Notes: generated by a model not told the origin, from the letters alone. Shown: positions 10,442 to 20,483, numbered from the stretch's first letter. The stretch: DNA of 64,000 nucleotides from JAEXOD01 sp963667875 (GCA_963667875.2 CAXXGC010000001.1:62001-126000); one strand, 5' to 3'. Made by a program: numbers and translations.

Positions 10442-11545
10442 CTAATTAATATTATCAGTTTCTAAAATTGTGGTCTCGTCAATTCCCGTTAATATTTGAA
10501 CCCAGTTATTACTTCTGCATCCCGTAATAACCTTTTGCGGTTGTTCTTTACCTTTAATTTTAACAGTGTTGTCAAAACTAATAAATTCCGCTGGTATTAC
10601 TAAAGCATTATTCGTTTTATTTACAATTATATTTGCTTGTAATTGAGTATCTATTATTCTGAAGTTCAGGGAATCTTTGAAAAATATTTTACAGCTAAAG
10701 GATTGTTCCTCCTCATTAAATGTAGGGGAAATATCAGCTATATATCCTTTTAATGCTTTATCTTTTTCAGTATTTAAGCTTATTACAACATCTTGCCCCA
10801 ATTTTATTTTACTAATATTGGATTCGTCAATATTTACTTTGGCATACAGAAATTGAGAATTTCCTATCATTGCAATAACTTCTCCTTTCCTAATATAATC
10901 ACCGATTTGTTTAAGTTTTTTATAAACTTTGCCACCAACAATAATTTTAATTAAATTGTTGGATAAAGAGCTTTCGTTTACCAAATTTTGAGTTTCATTT
11001 ATAATTAAATTTTGATCGGCTTGTTGTTTTAAGTTATTATAATTTTCAGCAGAAATTCGAAAATTCTCGTTTGAATTATTATAGGTTAATAAACTGTTTT
11101 CATATTCAATTTGTGCTACACAATTTAAGTCAAAAAGTTTTTTATATCTTACAAAATTAAGCGAATCCTGTAGAAGCTTTTGACGGGCAATTTTTATAGA
11201 ATTTTTGGCCTGAGATAATAATGGTGACATGGAGGTAGTGTTTTTTTGAGCTATCAAATACAACTTTTTAGAACTCTGTTGATTGAAATAATTTTCTTTG
11301 TTATCAATTTGTGCTACTATTTGTCCTAATGAAACAATATCTCCTTCCTCTATTTCCAAATCAACTAAATAACCTTCTGCCTTTGCAGTTAAATTATAGG
11401 TTCCCTTAGCCTCTAGTATTCCGGATGCAAAAACAGCTTCAATAAGATCTTTTTTTATTGGTTTAGTTTCTTTTATTTCTTTTGTACAAGAAATAAATAT
11501 TGCTAATGTTATTATAATAAATAACGAAATTTTAATATTTGTCAT
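10442..11545 (-). CDS. HlyD/MacA-family periplasmic adaptor lipoprotein
   Basis: 367 residues. The N-terminus has a hydrophobic stretch ending in the lipobox IFISC (Cys20), so it is probably lipid-anchored. A biotinyl-lipoyl-like half motif (GYLVDLEIEEGDIVSLGQIVAQID) is followed by an alpha-hairpin region rich in Q, N and L (about 75-185), a second lipoyl half (GGKVYKKLKQIGDYIRKGEVIAMIG) and beta-barrel domains. This matches membrane fusion proteins bridging an inner-membrane permease to an outer-membrane channel. It sits between the TolC-like gene (2-bp gap) and the FtsX-type permease, which supports the assignment. Confidence 0.9.
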   Translation of the reverse strand: MTNIKISLFIIITLAIFISCTKEIKETKPIKKDLIEAVFASGILEAKGTYNLTAKAEGYLVDLEIEEGDIVSLGQIVAQIDNKENYFNQQSSKKLYLIAQKNTTSMSPLLSQAKNSIKIARQKLLQDSLNFVRYKKLFDLNCVAQIEYENSLLTYNNSNENFRISAENYNNLKQQADQNLIINETQNLVNESSLSNNLIKIIVGGKVYKKLKQIGDYIRKGEVIAMIGNSQFLYAKVNIDESNISKIKLGQDVVISLNTEKDKALKGYIADISPTFNEEEQSFSCKIFFKDSLNFRIIDTQLQANIIVNKTNNALVIPAEFISFDNTVKIKGKEQPQKVITGCRSNNWVQILTGIDETTILETDNIN

Positions 11546-11547
11546 AA

Positions 11548-12858
11548 TTATTTTATAAGATTATTAATGGATATTTTTGTTCTATTTAATTGTATTGCAA
11601 TAAGACTAGTAATAAAGTTATTATTAGCGTTTTCCATTGCAGTAAAACTGTTAAGAAGAATCTCCATACTAATCAATCCTTCTTTGTATAATTCAAGGTT
11701 TCGTTCATAACTATCTTTATGCAATAAATATATTCTTTTATTTGCCTTGTAATCTGCAAGAGAGTTATCATACTCAATATCCAATTGTTTAAATTTATTT
11801 TCGGTTTCCACTGCAGCATGTTTTAAATCTAATTCGGCCAATGAATAATTGTACTTTGAATTTAACGTATGCGATAAAGTACTGGCACTAGGAATTGCAA
11901 GACTTAGTTTGAGCCCTATTTGATTACTTGAGTACCACTTATTGTTTCTGTCATAAATTTTAGCAGCATCATTATTTTGTTGCAGTGTATAAGAATTAAA
12001 TATAGAAAGTGTTGGAATTTGTGAATATAGATTTTTTAAATAATATGAATTTGCCAAGGCAAGTTTATTTTCACTATCTAATATTAATAACGAATTGAAT
12101 TCAATTATTGGTTTTATCGTGGTTTCTTCAAAATCAATTTTTTGCATAACTAAAATTGAATCTTTAATGGAAATATCGCAAAGAATTTTTAAAGCCAAAT
12201 ATTGCTGCTTTAACAAATATTCGTTTTTTTTAATCGTGTTTTCTGTAATTATATAATTACTTTCAGAATTATTAACGTCCTGCTGTTTAATTAGTCCTTG
12301 TTTAAATTTGTTTTTAGCAATATTAAATAAAGTATCGGCAGATACTAAATCGTTTTGGTTAGCTTTAAGTTGTTCATTTAGATTTAGAATGTTATAATAA
12401 ACTGAAGCAATGTTTTCAAACAAATTTTTTGTATTTACTTTGTTTTCAATATTAACCGCCTGTTGATTCAAGTTGGCTATTTTTAGATCAGCATATCCCT
12501 CCATATTAAAAAGTTTTACTTCAATATATTTAGTCAAACTTGTATTGTATTTAGAACCCGTTTTTATTTCTTTATAAGTGCCGGCTTCTCCACCAAAAAT
12601 TTCGGATGGAAATAAACTAACTGGAAGTTGAGTATTATTTACAACTGTAATTTTGCTGGATTGAGAAATATCTAAAATGCCTAAAATTGCAGCATATTTT
12701 GCCCATTTTGCCTGCTCACTTTTTAGATCTCCTTTTTGAATTGTTGAATTATTAGATTGTACAAAAGTAATTAGTGAAACAAAATTATCGAAGATTTTTT
12801 GAGCAATAACATTTTGCACAAATAATACGAGAAATATTAAAATTAAAATTTTTGCCAT
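11548..12858 (-). CDS. TolC-like outer membrane efflux protein
   Basis: 436 residues with a signal peptide ending near NVIAQ and two halves of long amphipathic helices, as in the OEP/TolC family (for example VSADTLFNIAKNKFKQGLI and the matching LLHKDSYERNLELYKEGLI in the second half). This internal duplication is the hallmark of the family. Provides the outer-membrane exit duct for the pump encoded downstream. One base separates it from the DUF2147-like gene before it and two from the adaptor gene after it, so translation is probably coupled. Confidence 0.9.
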   Translation of the reverse strand: MAKILILIFLVLFVQNVIAQKIFDNFVSLITFVQSNNSTIQKGDLKSEQAKWAKYAAILGILDISQSSKITVVNNTQLPVSLFPSEIFGGEAGTYKEIKTGSKYNTSLTKYIEVKLFNMEGYADLKIANLNQQAVNIENKVNTKNLFENIASVYYNILNLNEQLKANQNDLVSADTLFNIAKNKFKQGLIKQQDVNNSESNYIITENTIKKNEYLLKQQYLALKILCDISIKDSILVMQKIDFEETTIKPIIEFNSLLILDSENKLALANSYYLKNLYSQIPTLSIFNSYTLQQNNDAAKIYDRNNKWYSSNQIGLKLSLAIPSASTLSHTLNSKYNYSLAELDLKHAAVETENKFKQLDIEYDNSLADYKANKRIYLLHKDSYERNLELYKEGLISMEILLNSFTAMENANNNFITSLIAIQLNRTKISINNLIK

Positions 12859-12859
12859 A

Positions 12860-13243
12860 TTATTTTATTAACCTTTGAAAATATAATGTTTTGGAAAAAA
12901 TGAACTTTTTTGCTACAACCTTTAATATGTTGTTGGATGTTGAATATATCTTAACTGAAAGCTCAATATCTTTTTCGGGTGGTGTCATAGTTCCAACATA
13001 ACACTCATCATTATTGGAGTAGATTAATTTGTGAAATACAATTTGGTTGTTGTTTGAAATGTTTTCCGGATCTTCGATTACTTTGCCATAAAAACAATTG
13101 TCAGTATCCAAATAAAAAGTTACTTTAATATTAGTCTCTTTCTCTAACCAAGTCCCAATTATTACTTCGTTTTTTGATTGGGGAAATGATCTTGAAATAA
13201 TAAGAAATAATATTATTAGACTTATTTTAAATGATGAAATCAT
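12860..13243 (-). CDS. Small exported DUF2147-like protein
   Basis: 127 residues with a signal peptide (hydrophobic 7-20, likely cut near SFPQS). The body reads EVIIGTWLEKETNIKVTFYLDTDNCFYGKVIEDPE and ends with a beta strand around YFQRL, resembling the lipocalin-like DUF2147 fold (I-G-x-W, Y-G-K-I/V). Function unknown. First gene of the five-gene efflux operon and directly downstream of the putative LytTR operator, so it should be the first transcript product under that control. The DUF2147 match is by motif and weak. Confidence 0.65.
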   Translation of the reverse strand: MISSFKISLIILFLIISRSFPQSKNEVIIGTWLEKETNIKVTFYLDTDNCFYGKVIEDPENISNNNQIVFHKLIYSNNDECYVGTMTPPEKDIELSVKIYSTSNNILKVVAKKFIFSKTLYFQRLIK

Positions 13244-13307
13244 AAAACCTCTATTTTTAATTTTAAAATTAGGGGATTACAATTTCTTTTTGAATTAGCT
13301 TTTACCC

Positions 13308-13340
13308 GAAATGGACAAAATTAGAAGTGAAATGGACAAA
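13308..13340 (-). promoter_or_regulatory. Putative LytTR operator: direct repeat with 21-bp spacing
   Basis: GAAATGGACAAA occurs at 13308-13319 and again at 13329-13340 (TTTGTCCATTTC read on the minus strand), an exact 12-bp direct repeat 21 bp apart. LytTR regulators classically bind two direct repeats two helical turns apart. The site begins right after the LytTR gene stop and ends about 65 bp before the first gene of the efflux operon. Confidence 0.75.
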
Positions 13341-13343
13341 TAA

Positions 13344-14105
13344 TTAGTACTTTGCTAGCCAACGGAGAAAATCCGAAGTGCGAAGTTTGCTGATTATTAT
13401 TTGTTTTTTGAATGCAAAGGTTAAGTTAATCAACAGTTTACGATTAAAATAATTAGAAACATCTTTAATGGCTTTTCTATTAATTAATATTTGGCGGTTT
13501 GCTCTAAAATACTCATAAATATTTGATTTTTCCAAATCGTCCAATTTATCATATATAATGTATTGTTTGGATTCAAAAGTATGAGCATAAGTAATTTCAT
13601 TTTCAATATAAAAAACAGCAATATTAGAAATTTGGATGGGAATTATTTTGTCGGCTATGTAAACCAAAATAGCCTTATTTTTTTTAGTAATATTGTCTTC
13701 AAAGTTTTGTAAAATTGAAGATATTTCATCTTTTGTTTTTCCAAATTTTTCTTTTAATGATTGAAATTTTTCAAGGGCTGATGAAATAGTATCGGTAGTA
13801 AACGGTTTTAATATATAATCAATACCGTTGGCTTTAAAGGCTTCTATGGCGTATTTATTATAAGCAGTAAAAAAAATAACAGGCACATTTGTTTTTAATT
13901 TTTTAAAAATATCAAAGCTTAGTTGATTACCTAACTGAATATCTGAAAAAATTAAATCAGGTTCGGGATTATTCCTTAAATAATTAATTGTATCTTCAAC
14001 TGTTTGGATAGTATCCATTATTTCAATATCAGGATCTATAATGAGTATTGTTCGTGCTAAATCTTTGGCAGTTAATATTTCATCTTCAATAATTAAAACT
14101 TTCAT
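13344..14105 (-). CDS. LytTR-family response regulator
   Basis: 253 residues. Receiver domain with acid pocket EDE (7-9), phospho-acceptor D55 in LIFSDIQLGN and the lysine in DYILKPF; LytTR DNA-binding domain from about 150 to the end, with the typical FRANRQILINRKAIKDV block. Its ATG overlaps the TGA of the sensor gene (ATGA), so the pair is translationally coupled. The direct repeat just downstream, in front of the efflux operon, is the probable target. Confidence 0.93.
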   Translation of the reverse strand: MKVLIIEDEILTAKDLARTILIIDPDIEIMDTIQTVEDTINYLRNNPEPDLIFSDIQLGNQLSFDIFKKLKTNVPVIFFTAYNKYAIEAFKANGIDYILKPFTTDTISSALEKFQSLKEKFGKTKDEISSILQNFEDNITKKNKAILVYIADKIIPIQISNIAVFYIENEITYAHTFESKQYIIYDKLDDLEKSNIYEYFRANRQILINRKAIKDVSNYFNRKLLINLTFAFKKQIIISKLRTSDFLRWLAKY

Positions 14106-15100
14106 GGTTTTATTAAATCCAAATAAACTTTAAATTCGTTTTCAAAATTAATCACTTCAATGTCTTTTCCTGTTATCAATCGATAACGTTCATTTAGATT
14201 GCTTAAACCAATACCTTCGCCACTAGTGATACTTGCTTGTTGTTTGTTGTTTGAAACTACAATAACATTATTTGAATTGCATATTAGGATATTTAATGGA
14301 TTGTGCACACTAAACAGATTGTGCTTAATAGCATTTTCAACTAATAATTGCAAACCATATACCGGCAAATAATAAGAATACAAATTTTTATCTAAATTTA
14401 CATTAAATGAAATGGCTTCACCAAATCTCACCTTTTGCAATTTAATATAATTAAGTGTAAAACTTAATTCTTGCTCAAGTGTAACTATAGTATTAGTATG
14501 TGAATCAATTGAATATCTCAGAAACTCCGACATCTGAACAATATATTTTTCTGCTTCTGCGGTATTCAAATTAACTAAGGATTTTAATGTGCTTAGTGCG
14601 TTAAACAAAAAATGAGGCTGGAACTGCTGCATTAAAAGTAATAATTTTGCCTCAACGTTTTTTAACTGCAATTGTTGAATTTTGTTTTCCGCTTCTCGTT
14701 TTTTTTGTCCAATAGAAACCGAATTTGCCAATATGATAATTATTGTATTTATTGCAAACACGGTTAAAAAGATATACAATAAGTTATTAGTTGGAAATTG
14801 TTCAAAATGGGAAATTGTAAAAATTACTATGGAGTGGAAAATAAAAGCAAAAATATATGAAATAATAAACTGTATTGCTGGTTGAAGATTATTAAAATAA
14901 TGTTGTATTAAAAGAATAATTGACCAAGAAACCAGCACAAGAAAAAATAAAAATAAATATCCGCCCCAAAAACCTTCATTTGCGCTAATGTTTAATAAAT
15001 AAATAGGGGCAAAACCATAAAGTGCAATAAAAATTGAGGATATTAATATAGTTCTTAAGAGTTTGGTGTTGCTTATAAACAATTGATAAATTTTTAGCAT
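14102..15100 (-). CDS. LytS-like sensor histidine kinase (His_kinase family)
   Basis: 332 residues from the ATG at 15098-15100; a TTG two codons upstream is the alternative. Four to five hydrophobic segments occupy the first ~135 residues, then a short coiled coil, the phospho-acceptor block QQFQPHFLFNALSTL and a divergent HATPase with LLVENAIKHNL and GIGLSNLNERY. This is the LytS/YehU type with no classical HisKA domain. It should phosphorylate the LytTR regulator encoded with a 4-bp overlap. No periplasmic domain of note, so the signal may be in or at the membrane. Confidence 0.92.
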   Translation of the reverse strand: MLKIYQLFISNTKLLRTILISSIFIALYGFAPIYLLNISANEGFWGGYLFLFFLVLVSWSIILLIQHYFNNLQPAIQFIISYIFAFIFHSIVIFTISHFEQFPTNNLLYIFLTVFAINTIIIILANSVSIGQKKREAENKIQQLQLKNVEAKLLLLMQQFQPHFLFNALSTLKSLVNLNTAEAEKYIVQMSEFLRYSIDSHTNTIVTLEQELSFTLNYIKLQKVRFGEAISFNVNLDKNLYSYYLPVYGLQLLVENAIKHNLFSVHNPLNILICNSNNVIVVSNNKQQASITSGEGIGLSNLNERYRLITGKDIEVINFENEFKVYLDLIKP

Positions 15101-15305
15101 ATGCAACTTTTAGATTTATTTTAATTATAAATTAATAATATTAGTGTTCTAAAATTTTTGGTATTTATCAATTCCTGCGGATTCAAAGCACGCAACTAAA
15201 GCAATAATATTTTAAATATTACAATATGTGTTTTATTATAATTAATTTCAATTGAATTATTAATGTTAAATGTGTCTAAAACCGTCAAAAAGTATTTTTA
15301 CGGCG

Positions 15306-15345
15306 CAATAAAAAAAAAGGCATTAAGGGGTTTCCTTAATGCCTT
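15306..15345 (-). terminator. Rho-independent terminator of the foldase gene
   Basis: A perfect 12-bp stem, AAGGCATTAAGG paired with CCTTAATGCCTT (15317-15328 with 15334-15345), is followed on the minus strand by an unbroken run of T. It lies 24 bp after the stop of the PPIase gene. The rest of 15107-15368 shows no gene. Confidence 0.93.
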
Positions 15346-15368
15346 GTAAACTAAAATATCAATTGATA

Positions 15369-17468
15369 TTATCTGTAAAATTTATATCTATTATCTACAA
15401 TATCAGCTTCTTTTTTAATTTTTTGCAGCCATTCTGAAATCAAACGGGCTTTTTTGAATTGCAATAAATTATCGCGAATACTGTTTCTTTGAACCGAATA
15501 TGCTGTTTTATCAAATTCCGTACGATCGGTAACTTTAATAAGAAAAGCTCCGCGTGTGCCTTTAATTGGTTCGGAAATTTGATTAATTTTTCCTTCAACC
15601 GCATAATTGATATAGGCATATTCTCTGCCAAGTAAAGGAATAGATCCACCCGGAGTGAAACTTACGGTATCTTTTACAGTAACTTGTGGATAGAATTGAA
15701 CAGCAGAATTAATATCACCTGTTCCGCCAATTTTATTTTTAATATCAGCAGCAATTTTCATTGCTTTTTCAATTTTCATTTCGCGTAAAACCTGGAATTT
15801 CAAATTAGCTTTTAATTCCTCTAATGGACGGAACCCTGCTTTTTCAGCATTTGAAATCATACAAACTATATGACCTGAAGGTACTCTGAATACTTCGCTA
15901 ATATCGCCAACACTGCCGTCAAATACAAATTTAACTAATCCTTTGTTAACACCAACACCAGGAATAGCACCGGCTTCTTCAGTAAAAGTACCGCTTTCAA
16001 TAACCTGGTAACCTAATTTTTTTGCTTCAACTTCAAAACCATTTTCGTTAGCAATGTAAGCAAAGTCAGTAGCGTTATTATAAAGATTATCTGTTGTTGT
16101 AGCAGAAACTTCAATTTTATTTACTAATTTTTCTACAATATAACTATCATTTGTAGCATCAGTAACTTTAATAATATGATAACCATAAGAAGTTTTAACA
16201 GGTTTTTGAACTTGATTTAATGGTCCTTTAAAACAAGCATCTTCAAATTCTTTAACCATTCTTTGTTTTCCAAACCAGCCAATATCGCCGCCTTTTCCTG
16301 CACTTCCCGGATCTTTAGAATATTCTTTTGCAAGTTTTCCAAAATCTTCGCCTTTCATAAGCCTATCATAAATTTCTGTAGATAGTTTAAGAGCTATCTC
16401 TTCGCCGCCTTGTGACGGATCGTTAGGAATTAATATATGAGAAGCTTTAACAGCTAATCTTTCAGCAGATTTAACTTTGTTTACAATGTTATATAAAACA
16501 TAACCTTCGTAAGTAGCAATTGGACCTACAATTTCACCAATATTTGCTTTTGCAAATAAACCGATTTTATCGAGCGGAAGCATCGAAGCGTTGGTTGTAT
16601 CAAGCTTGTAAGGGCTCATTGAATAATCTTGAACCAATTGCTTAAATGAAGTTGAATCCTTTTTTGCTTTGTTTAAAATTGCCTGTAAATTTTTTACAAT
16701 GTTAAGTGTATCGCCTTGAGAAGGTACGTTTCTAAAAAGTACATATTTTACTTTTCTCTGCGCATCAACTTTATATTCGTTTAAATGTTTTTCGTAGTAT
16801 GCTTTGATATCATCATCGGATACTTTGAATTCACTATCTTGAAAATTAGCAATATCAACAAAAGCATAATCGGAAGTTATTTTTGTATTCTGATCCATGA
16901 ATTTACGTTGAATTTCATCTTCACTAATAGTAATGCTGCCAAGAACATAATTTTGCAGTTTTTCTTGAATTAACTGCTGGCGTACTGCATCCTCAGCTTG
17001 AACCATAGATTGACTGTTTCTGCGGTCTCTAATTGCGCCGTCATAAGCCTGGCGATTAAAATTACCTAAAGAATCAGTAAAATATTGAGTTAAAAACTGT
17101 GGTGGATTGGGTCCGGTAATAACTGCGGCAACCTCTTCATCAGTAACTTTTATTCCAAACTCTTCAATTTTTTGCTCTAAAAGAATTTGTGTTACCAAAG
17201 CATCCCATGTTTGATCTCTTATAGCTTCCATATGTTCATCATCAACTTGAACGCCTTGACGTTGTTGATTTTCACGATATTTTTCAACCGCAGCTGCATA
17301 CTCTTGATATGTAATATCACGTCCGTTTACAGTACCTACGTTGTTTGACCGGGCACCAAAAATTTCCATAACTTTTGTGTCCATCAAAGCCATGTACAAT
17401 ACAAAAATACCTCCTACCGATATAATAAACCAGGGAGCCAGATTACGCATACGAGACATCATACCCAT
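15369..17468 (-). CDS. PpiD/SurA-like peptidyl-prolyl isomerase, membrane anchored
   Basis: 699 residues, somewhat longer than E. coli PpiD. One N-terminal membrane anchor (about 13-30, APWFIISVGGIFVLYMALM), a SurA_N-type chaperone region (VGTVNGRDITYQEY...), a parvulin PPIC domain at about 345-440 (VKASHILIPND, GGDIGWFGKQRMVKEFEDA, KTSYGYHIIKV) and a C-terminal region that looks like a degenerate second parvulin repeat. Probably folds outer-membrane and secreted proteins, which suits a genome with many T9SS cargos. Monocistronic by appearance, with a strong terminator downstream. Confidence 0.92.
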   Translation of the reverse strand: MGMMSRMRNLAPWFIISVGGIFVLYMALMDTKVMEIFGARSNNVGTVNGRDITYQEYAAAVEKYRENQQRQGVQVDDEHMEAIRDQTWDALVTQILLEQKIEEFGIKVTDEEVAAVITGPNPPQFLTQYFTDSLGNFNRQAYDGAIRDRRNSQSMVQAEDAVRQQLIQEKLQNYVLGSITISEDEIQRKFMDQNTKITSDYAFVDIANFQDSEFKVSDDDIKAYYEKHLNEYKVDAQRKVKYVLFRNVPSQGDTLNIVKNLQAILNKAKKDSTSFKQLVQDYSMSPYKLDTTNASMLPLDKIGLFAKANIGEIVGPIATYEGYVLYNIVNKVKSAERLAVKASHILIPNDPSQGGEEIALKLSTEIYDRLMKGEDFGKLAKEYSKDPGSAGKGGDIGWFGKQRMVKEFEDACFKGPLNQVQKPVKTSYGYHIIKVTDATNDSYIVEKLVNKIEVSATTTDNLYNNATDFAYIANENGFEVEAKKLGYQVIESGTFTEEAGAIPGVGVNKGLVKFVFDGSVGDISEVFRVPSGHIVCMISNAEKAGFRPLEELKANLKFQVLREMKIEKAMKIAADIKNKIGGTGDINSAVQFYPQVTVKDTVSFTPGGSIPLLGREYAYINYAVEGKINQISEPIKGTRGAFLIKVTDRTEFDKTAYSVQRNSIRDNLLQFKKARLISEWLQKIKKEADIVDNRYKFYR

Positions 17469-17726
17469 AAGCTATTTTTCCTCCATCTTTCCTTATTTCA
17501 ATTTGTTGATAAAAGTTTCAAACTTTAAATTTACTGAACTATATGTTCAAAAGCAATTAATTTGTTTAAAACTTTGTGTTTAATAATGTTTGTAACTGCA
17601 TATATTCTATAAACTTAATAAAACCGACACGATATGGCTGTTAAAACCATTAATTGACGTTTGTTTTTAACTAATTTACTGCGGTTTTGTTTCAATAAAA
17701 ACCGCCTAAACTATGATTATATGAAT

Positions 17727-18386
17727 GTCTGAACCGGGATTAACTTGATTTTAAGAATGTCTGAACTATGATTTATGTGATTTGTATGATTGTTATGATT
17801 TTAAGAAAACCAAATCAGCGGTTATCAGCTAAATCCGTGTCATCAGCGTTCAAAATCAAAACCCTTGAACACAGATTATCACAGATTGGGCGGATTTACA
17901 CAGATTAAGATTGTCTGAACCATTATTAAAGAATGTCTGAACCGGGATTTGTATGATTTTTGTGATTGCCATGATTTTAAGAAAAACTGTTAAACTAAGT
18001 TTCAAGTCGTACAAAACTTTAAAAGTCATCATGTTAATCAAACTAATCATACGAATCATAGTTTTGACAATTTAAGAATGTCTGAACGTGGGTTGTCTGA
18101 TTAATGTGATTTTTAACAGGGCTATTAAAAGACAATTAAAATTATTACAAGCACATGGGTCTGGAAAAGCAATAAAACTAAAAGTCATCATATTAATCGT
18201 AATAATCATATGAATCATAGTTCTGACAATTTAAGAATGTCTGAACGTGGGTTGTCTGATTAATGTGATTTTTAACAGGGCTATTAAAAGACAATTAAAA
18301 TTATTACAAGCACATGAGTCTGGAAAAGCAATAAAAATAAAGTCATCATGTTAATCATACTAATCATACTAATCATAGTTCTGACA
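17727..18386. repeat. Palindromic repeat array (GTCTGAAC...GTTCNGACA units)
   Basis: The 982-bp gap 17469-18450 has no gene. It holds three complete units at 17935-18069, 18080-18228 and 18239-18386, plus lone left ends at 17727, 17759 and 17913. Each unit begins GTCTGAAC(C/G)..., ends ...GAATCATAGTT(C/T)TGACA, and its two ends are imperfect inverted copies, so a whole unit could fold as one long hairpin. The last two units are nearly identical (159-bp period). The same ends recur at 48.7-50.0 kb around the GxxExxY gene. Confidence 0.9.
17862..17910. repeat. CACAGATT-type intergenic repeat
   Basis: Contains CACAGATTATCACAGATT and GGATTTACACAGATTA. Related copies lie at about 48771-48815 and 51226-51250. 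This is a widespread kind of short intergenic repeat; here it always neighbours the palindromic arrays. Confidence 0.6.
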
Positions 18387-18450
18387 ATTTAGAGTAACCA
18401 TTTACAAAATATTAAGTCTAAACTATAAAACTAACCAAAGGGGATTTTTT

Positions 18451-20394
18451 ATGAGATTACTGAATACATTTTTTGTAATAGTGTTTATTGCCTTAAACGT
18501 TTTTATATCAAATAGCGTTTTTGGTCAGGAAAATGAGTGGGAAACGATTAGTTTATCAAAAACGCCCAATATCCTTGAACCAGAAATTACATTTCTTGAA
18601 AAAACACCAACAATTGATGGAATACTGGATAATGACTTGGATAAACTACCAACAAGACTTTTTGAAACAATATGGAAAATAAAAAAAGATTCGATTGTTA
18701 CCGTTAGATATAAAATGGGTTACGGAACCGGTTTTTTATATATTTACATAGAAGCGGATGCAGATAGCCTGATATTTAGGGATCGGGCATATCAAAACGG
18801 AGATGGATTTATTTTACTTATAGCTAAACCACAACCAAACAATGAACCAACAGATGAATTTTATGAACTTGCATGTTCGGCAGTAAATAGACCTTCACAA
18901 GAAGTGTTCAGACATATCTTTTGGAATTACAACGTAAATCAATTATTTGTTTTAACAAGCGACCAAACAAAATTAGAATTTAATGAAGGAAAGGGTAAAA
19001 TTAGTTTTGAACTGTTATTGCCTTGGGATGACGTTCGTCCTTATCATCCTTGGTTGTGTGAAGGAATTGGATTTAATTTAACTTTTTGCAAAGCAGTTGA
19101 ACCGGATAGAGAAATGTGGTGTACTGTGGTAGCAGAGGATAATATTGGCAGAGAATTTCGTAACCGTAAATATACAGCTCTACAATTTCAAAAACCTGTG
19201 ATTAAAGAAAATCCGCAAACATTTGTATCCTTTTCTAAAGGGCACATAACGGTAGGAGATTCTTTAGTTGCTGATGTAATTACTGTATCTGAAAAACAAA
19301 AAACCGAAACTGTTTTGATAAGTATTAAAAGCGAAAGCGGGGATAGTTTGCTGTTAAATGAAATAAAATATAATGTTAATACCGGCACAACTAAAAAAGA
19401 AATTCATTTGGCAACTTCAAACAAACCGGCAGGAAATTATAAATTATTTTATAATACCGAAAATAATAATTTTAAGGGAGGTGCTAATTTATCCATTTTC
19501 CAAAAATTTAACAAACAGGAATTAACAACAAAATTAGAAAAATTAAAAAACAATTTATCAAAAGGCTCTTATCATTCAATTAAATATTTATTACAAGATA
19601 CACAAATAAGATTGGATGAATTAAAGCCTTACGAAACAAGCGGAAGAATAGGGTTTATTTTAAATGAAATAACAAATATATTTGATGCTGCTGAAAAAGG
19701 AATTGATTTAATTGCTGCCAAAGAAGGATTTTCGCTAAAAGCGTATCTCTCTAAAATAGACACAACATTACAACCATATACTGTTTATCTTCCCAAAGAT
19801 TTTGATAAAAATAAAAAATATCCCCTTTTTGTATTTTTGCACGGCAGCGCAAGTGACGAAGGAAATATCCGTGGTTTTGAATTAATAATTCCTGAAGGTT
19901 TTATAGCCGTTGGGCCTCTTGGGCGGGGTAAATCAAATGGATACTCAAGAGATAATGCACAAGATGATATTGCAGAAGTAATTGCAGCTGTTGAAGAGGA
20001 TTACAATATAGATTCATCAAAAATCCTTCTTGCGGGTTTTTCGATGGGGGGATATGGAGTTTATAGAACTTTTTACGAAACTCCGGCTAAATATAAGGCA
20101 TTAGCCGTTTTTAGCGGAGGCCCGGATATGGGTACAAAATATGCACCTAAAGAAATATCACCCAATTTTAGAGAAGAAAAAAATCTTGTTTCATTTAAAA
20201 ATATTCCGGTATTTATTTATCATGGACAAATAGATTTAAACGTTTCGTTACCTTTAACTAAAGAGCTTGCAGAAAATTTAACAAAAGCCGGCGCAAAAGT
20301 AAATTTGCAAATTGAACCGGGGAAAGGACATGAACAACCCGGAAAAGATATGGTTGATAAATATAAAAAATGGGTAAAAGAAGTTATGAAATAA
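18451..20394 (+). CDS. Secreted CBM9-like domain plus alpha/beta hydrolase (esterase)
   Basis: 647 residues after an AAAGGGGA ribosome-binding site. Signal peptide (cut near VFGQ), then a carbohydrate-binding family 9-like region (~45-255; PTIDGILDN opening, YIYIEADADSL, NGDGFILLI), a linker with helices, and a C-terminal hydrolase (~430-647). Catalytic triad by motif: Ser531 in GFSMGGYG, Asp595 in HGQIDLN, His627 in GKGHEQPG; FVFLHGSASD supplies the oxyanion region. The architecture resembles exported feruloyl or acetyl-xylan type esterases, but the substrate is inferred only. A second hydrolase gene follows on the same strand. Confidence 0.88.
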   Translation: MRLLNTFFVIVFIALNVFISNSVFGQENEWETISLSKTPNILEPEITFLEKTPTIDGILDNDLDKLPTRLFETIWKIKKDSIVTVRYKMGYGTGFLYIYIEADADSLIFRDRAYQNGDGFILLIAKPQPNNEPTDEFYELACSAVNRPSQEVFRHIFWNYNVNQLFVLTSDQTKLEFNEGKGKISFELLLPWDDVRPYHPWLCEGIGFNLTFCKAVEPDREMWCTVVAEDNIGREFRNRKYTALQFQKPVIKENPQTFVSFSKGHITVGDSLVADVITVSEKQKTETVLISIKSESGDSLLLNEIKYNVNTGTTKKEIHLATSNKPAGNYKLFYNTENNNFKGGANLSIFQKFNKQELTTKLEKLKNNLSKGSYHSIKYLLQDTQIRLDELKPYETSGRIGFILNEITNIFDAAEKGIDLIAAKEGFSLKAYLSKIDTTLQPYTVYLPKDFDKNKKYPLFVFLHGSASDEGNIRGFELIIPEGFIAVGPLGRGKSNGYSRDNAQDDIAEVIAAVEEDYNIDSSKILLAGFSMGGYGVYRTFYETPAKYKALAVFSGGPDMGTKYAPKEISPNFREEKNLVSFKNIPVFIYHGQIDLNVSLPLTKELAENLTKAGAKVNLQIEPGKGHEQPGKDMVDKYKKWVKEVMK

Positions 20395-20483
20395 AAATCA
20401 AATAATATTTTATCAATATTTTTAGTATTATTGACATAATAATTATCTAATAAAAAATATTAATAAAAAGCAGGAATTGAATT

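Noticed and set aside
17469..18450. Non-coding RNA gene in the long gap before the CBM9 esterase
   Set aside because: The structure seen is explained by tandem palindromic repeat units; no known RNA family motif was recognised.
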